From: an uncultured Prevotella sp.
GTDB taxonomy: Bacteria; Bacteroidota; Bacteroidia; Bacteroidales; Bacteroidaceae
Reading direction: 5' to 3'
NCBI GenBank assembly: GCA_945827565.1
Contig: CALZNR010000083.1
Location: 1-6,444 of the forward strand
DNA length: 6,444 bases
Made by a program: the position numbers and the translations under genes. Positions 6,399 to 6,444 of the stretch are shown piece after piece (within the stretch, counting starts at the first letter, position 1; each line of letters opens with the position of its first letter). Under the pieces are notes generated by a model. The model saw only the letters and a program-made list of their open reading frames with translations, ran no database searches and was not told the DNA's origin.

Positions 6399-6444
6399 CT
6401 GTCTCTTATACACATCTGACGCTGCCGACGATATGCAGTGTGTA
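6399..6444 (-). other. Illumina Nextera (Tn5) adapter contamination at the contig end
   Basis: Bases 6399-6417 read CTGTCTCTTATACACATCT, the 19-base Tn5 mosaic end used in Nextera libraries. Bases 6418-6431 (GACGCTGCCGACGA) complete the reverse complement of the Read 1 transposase adapter. Then follow eight bases, TATGCAGT (6432-6439), whose reverse complement ACTGCATA is as I recall the Nextera i5 index 506. The final GTGTA (6440-6444) is the start of the P5 region. The whole 46-base stretch fits read-through of a short library insert. Genomic sequence ends at 6398 at the latest. Confidence 0.97.

Noticed and set aside
6399..6417. Tn5 end as sign of a natural IS50/Tn5 transposon
   Set aside because: The sequence is the engineered mosaic end followed by Illumina adapter, index and P5 bases, not IS50 sequence.

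Overview
The window looks like one end of a draft assembly contig from a Bacteroidales bacterium, most likely Prevotella-like. The evidence is a DHH phosphoesterase / FKBP-like (DUF4827-type) lipoprotein / GlmM gene string, start codons without Shine-Dalgarno sequences, a G-free A-rich leader before glmM, and a secreted GH106-type glycosidase. The genus cannot be fixed from the sequence alone.

Layout, plus strand: (1) the 3' part of a sugar nucleotidyltransferase gene (2-544, 5' end missing); (2) a 77-base gap with an 11-bp perfect inverted repeat that resembles a terminator; (3) an NrnA-like DHH/DHHA1 phosphoesterase (622-1656); (4) five bases later, an FKBP-like lipoprotein (1662-2288); (5) an 82-base gap with a small hairpin and an A-rich leader; (6) phosphoglucosamine mutase GlmM (2371-3756). 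Between glmM and the next gene (3757-3910) lies what looks like the decayed last 35 codons of an AraC-family regulator (3800-3907).

Minus strand: a complete, signal-peptide-bearing 818-residue glycoside hydrolase of the GH106 (alpha-L-rhamnosidase) type (3911-6367) converges on glmM. By eye it is less GC-rich than the housekeeping block. Its 5' side is cut by the contig end.

The last 46 bases (6399-6444) are not genomic. They match the Illumina Nextera (Tn5) Read 1 adapter, followed by an 8-base index and the first bases of P5. An open frame that starts inside the adapter (its first residues read MCIRDR) is therefore artificial, and the true hydrolase start is at 6367.

Functionally, the left two thirds are core functions: sugar nucleotide and cell-wall precursor synthesis (GlmM makes glucosamine-1-phosphate for UDP-GlcNAc), small-nucleotide turnover, and an envelope lipoprotein. 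The right third is accessory glycan degradation beside a relic regulator, which suggests the eroded edge of a polysaccharide utilisation locus. I found no new biological system. The most useful observations are the adapter, the AraC relic and the non-classical GlmM motifs.
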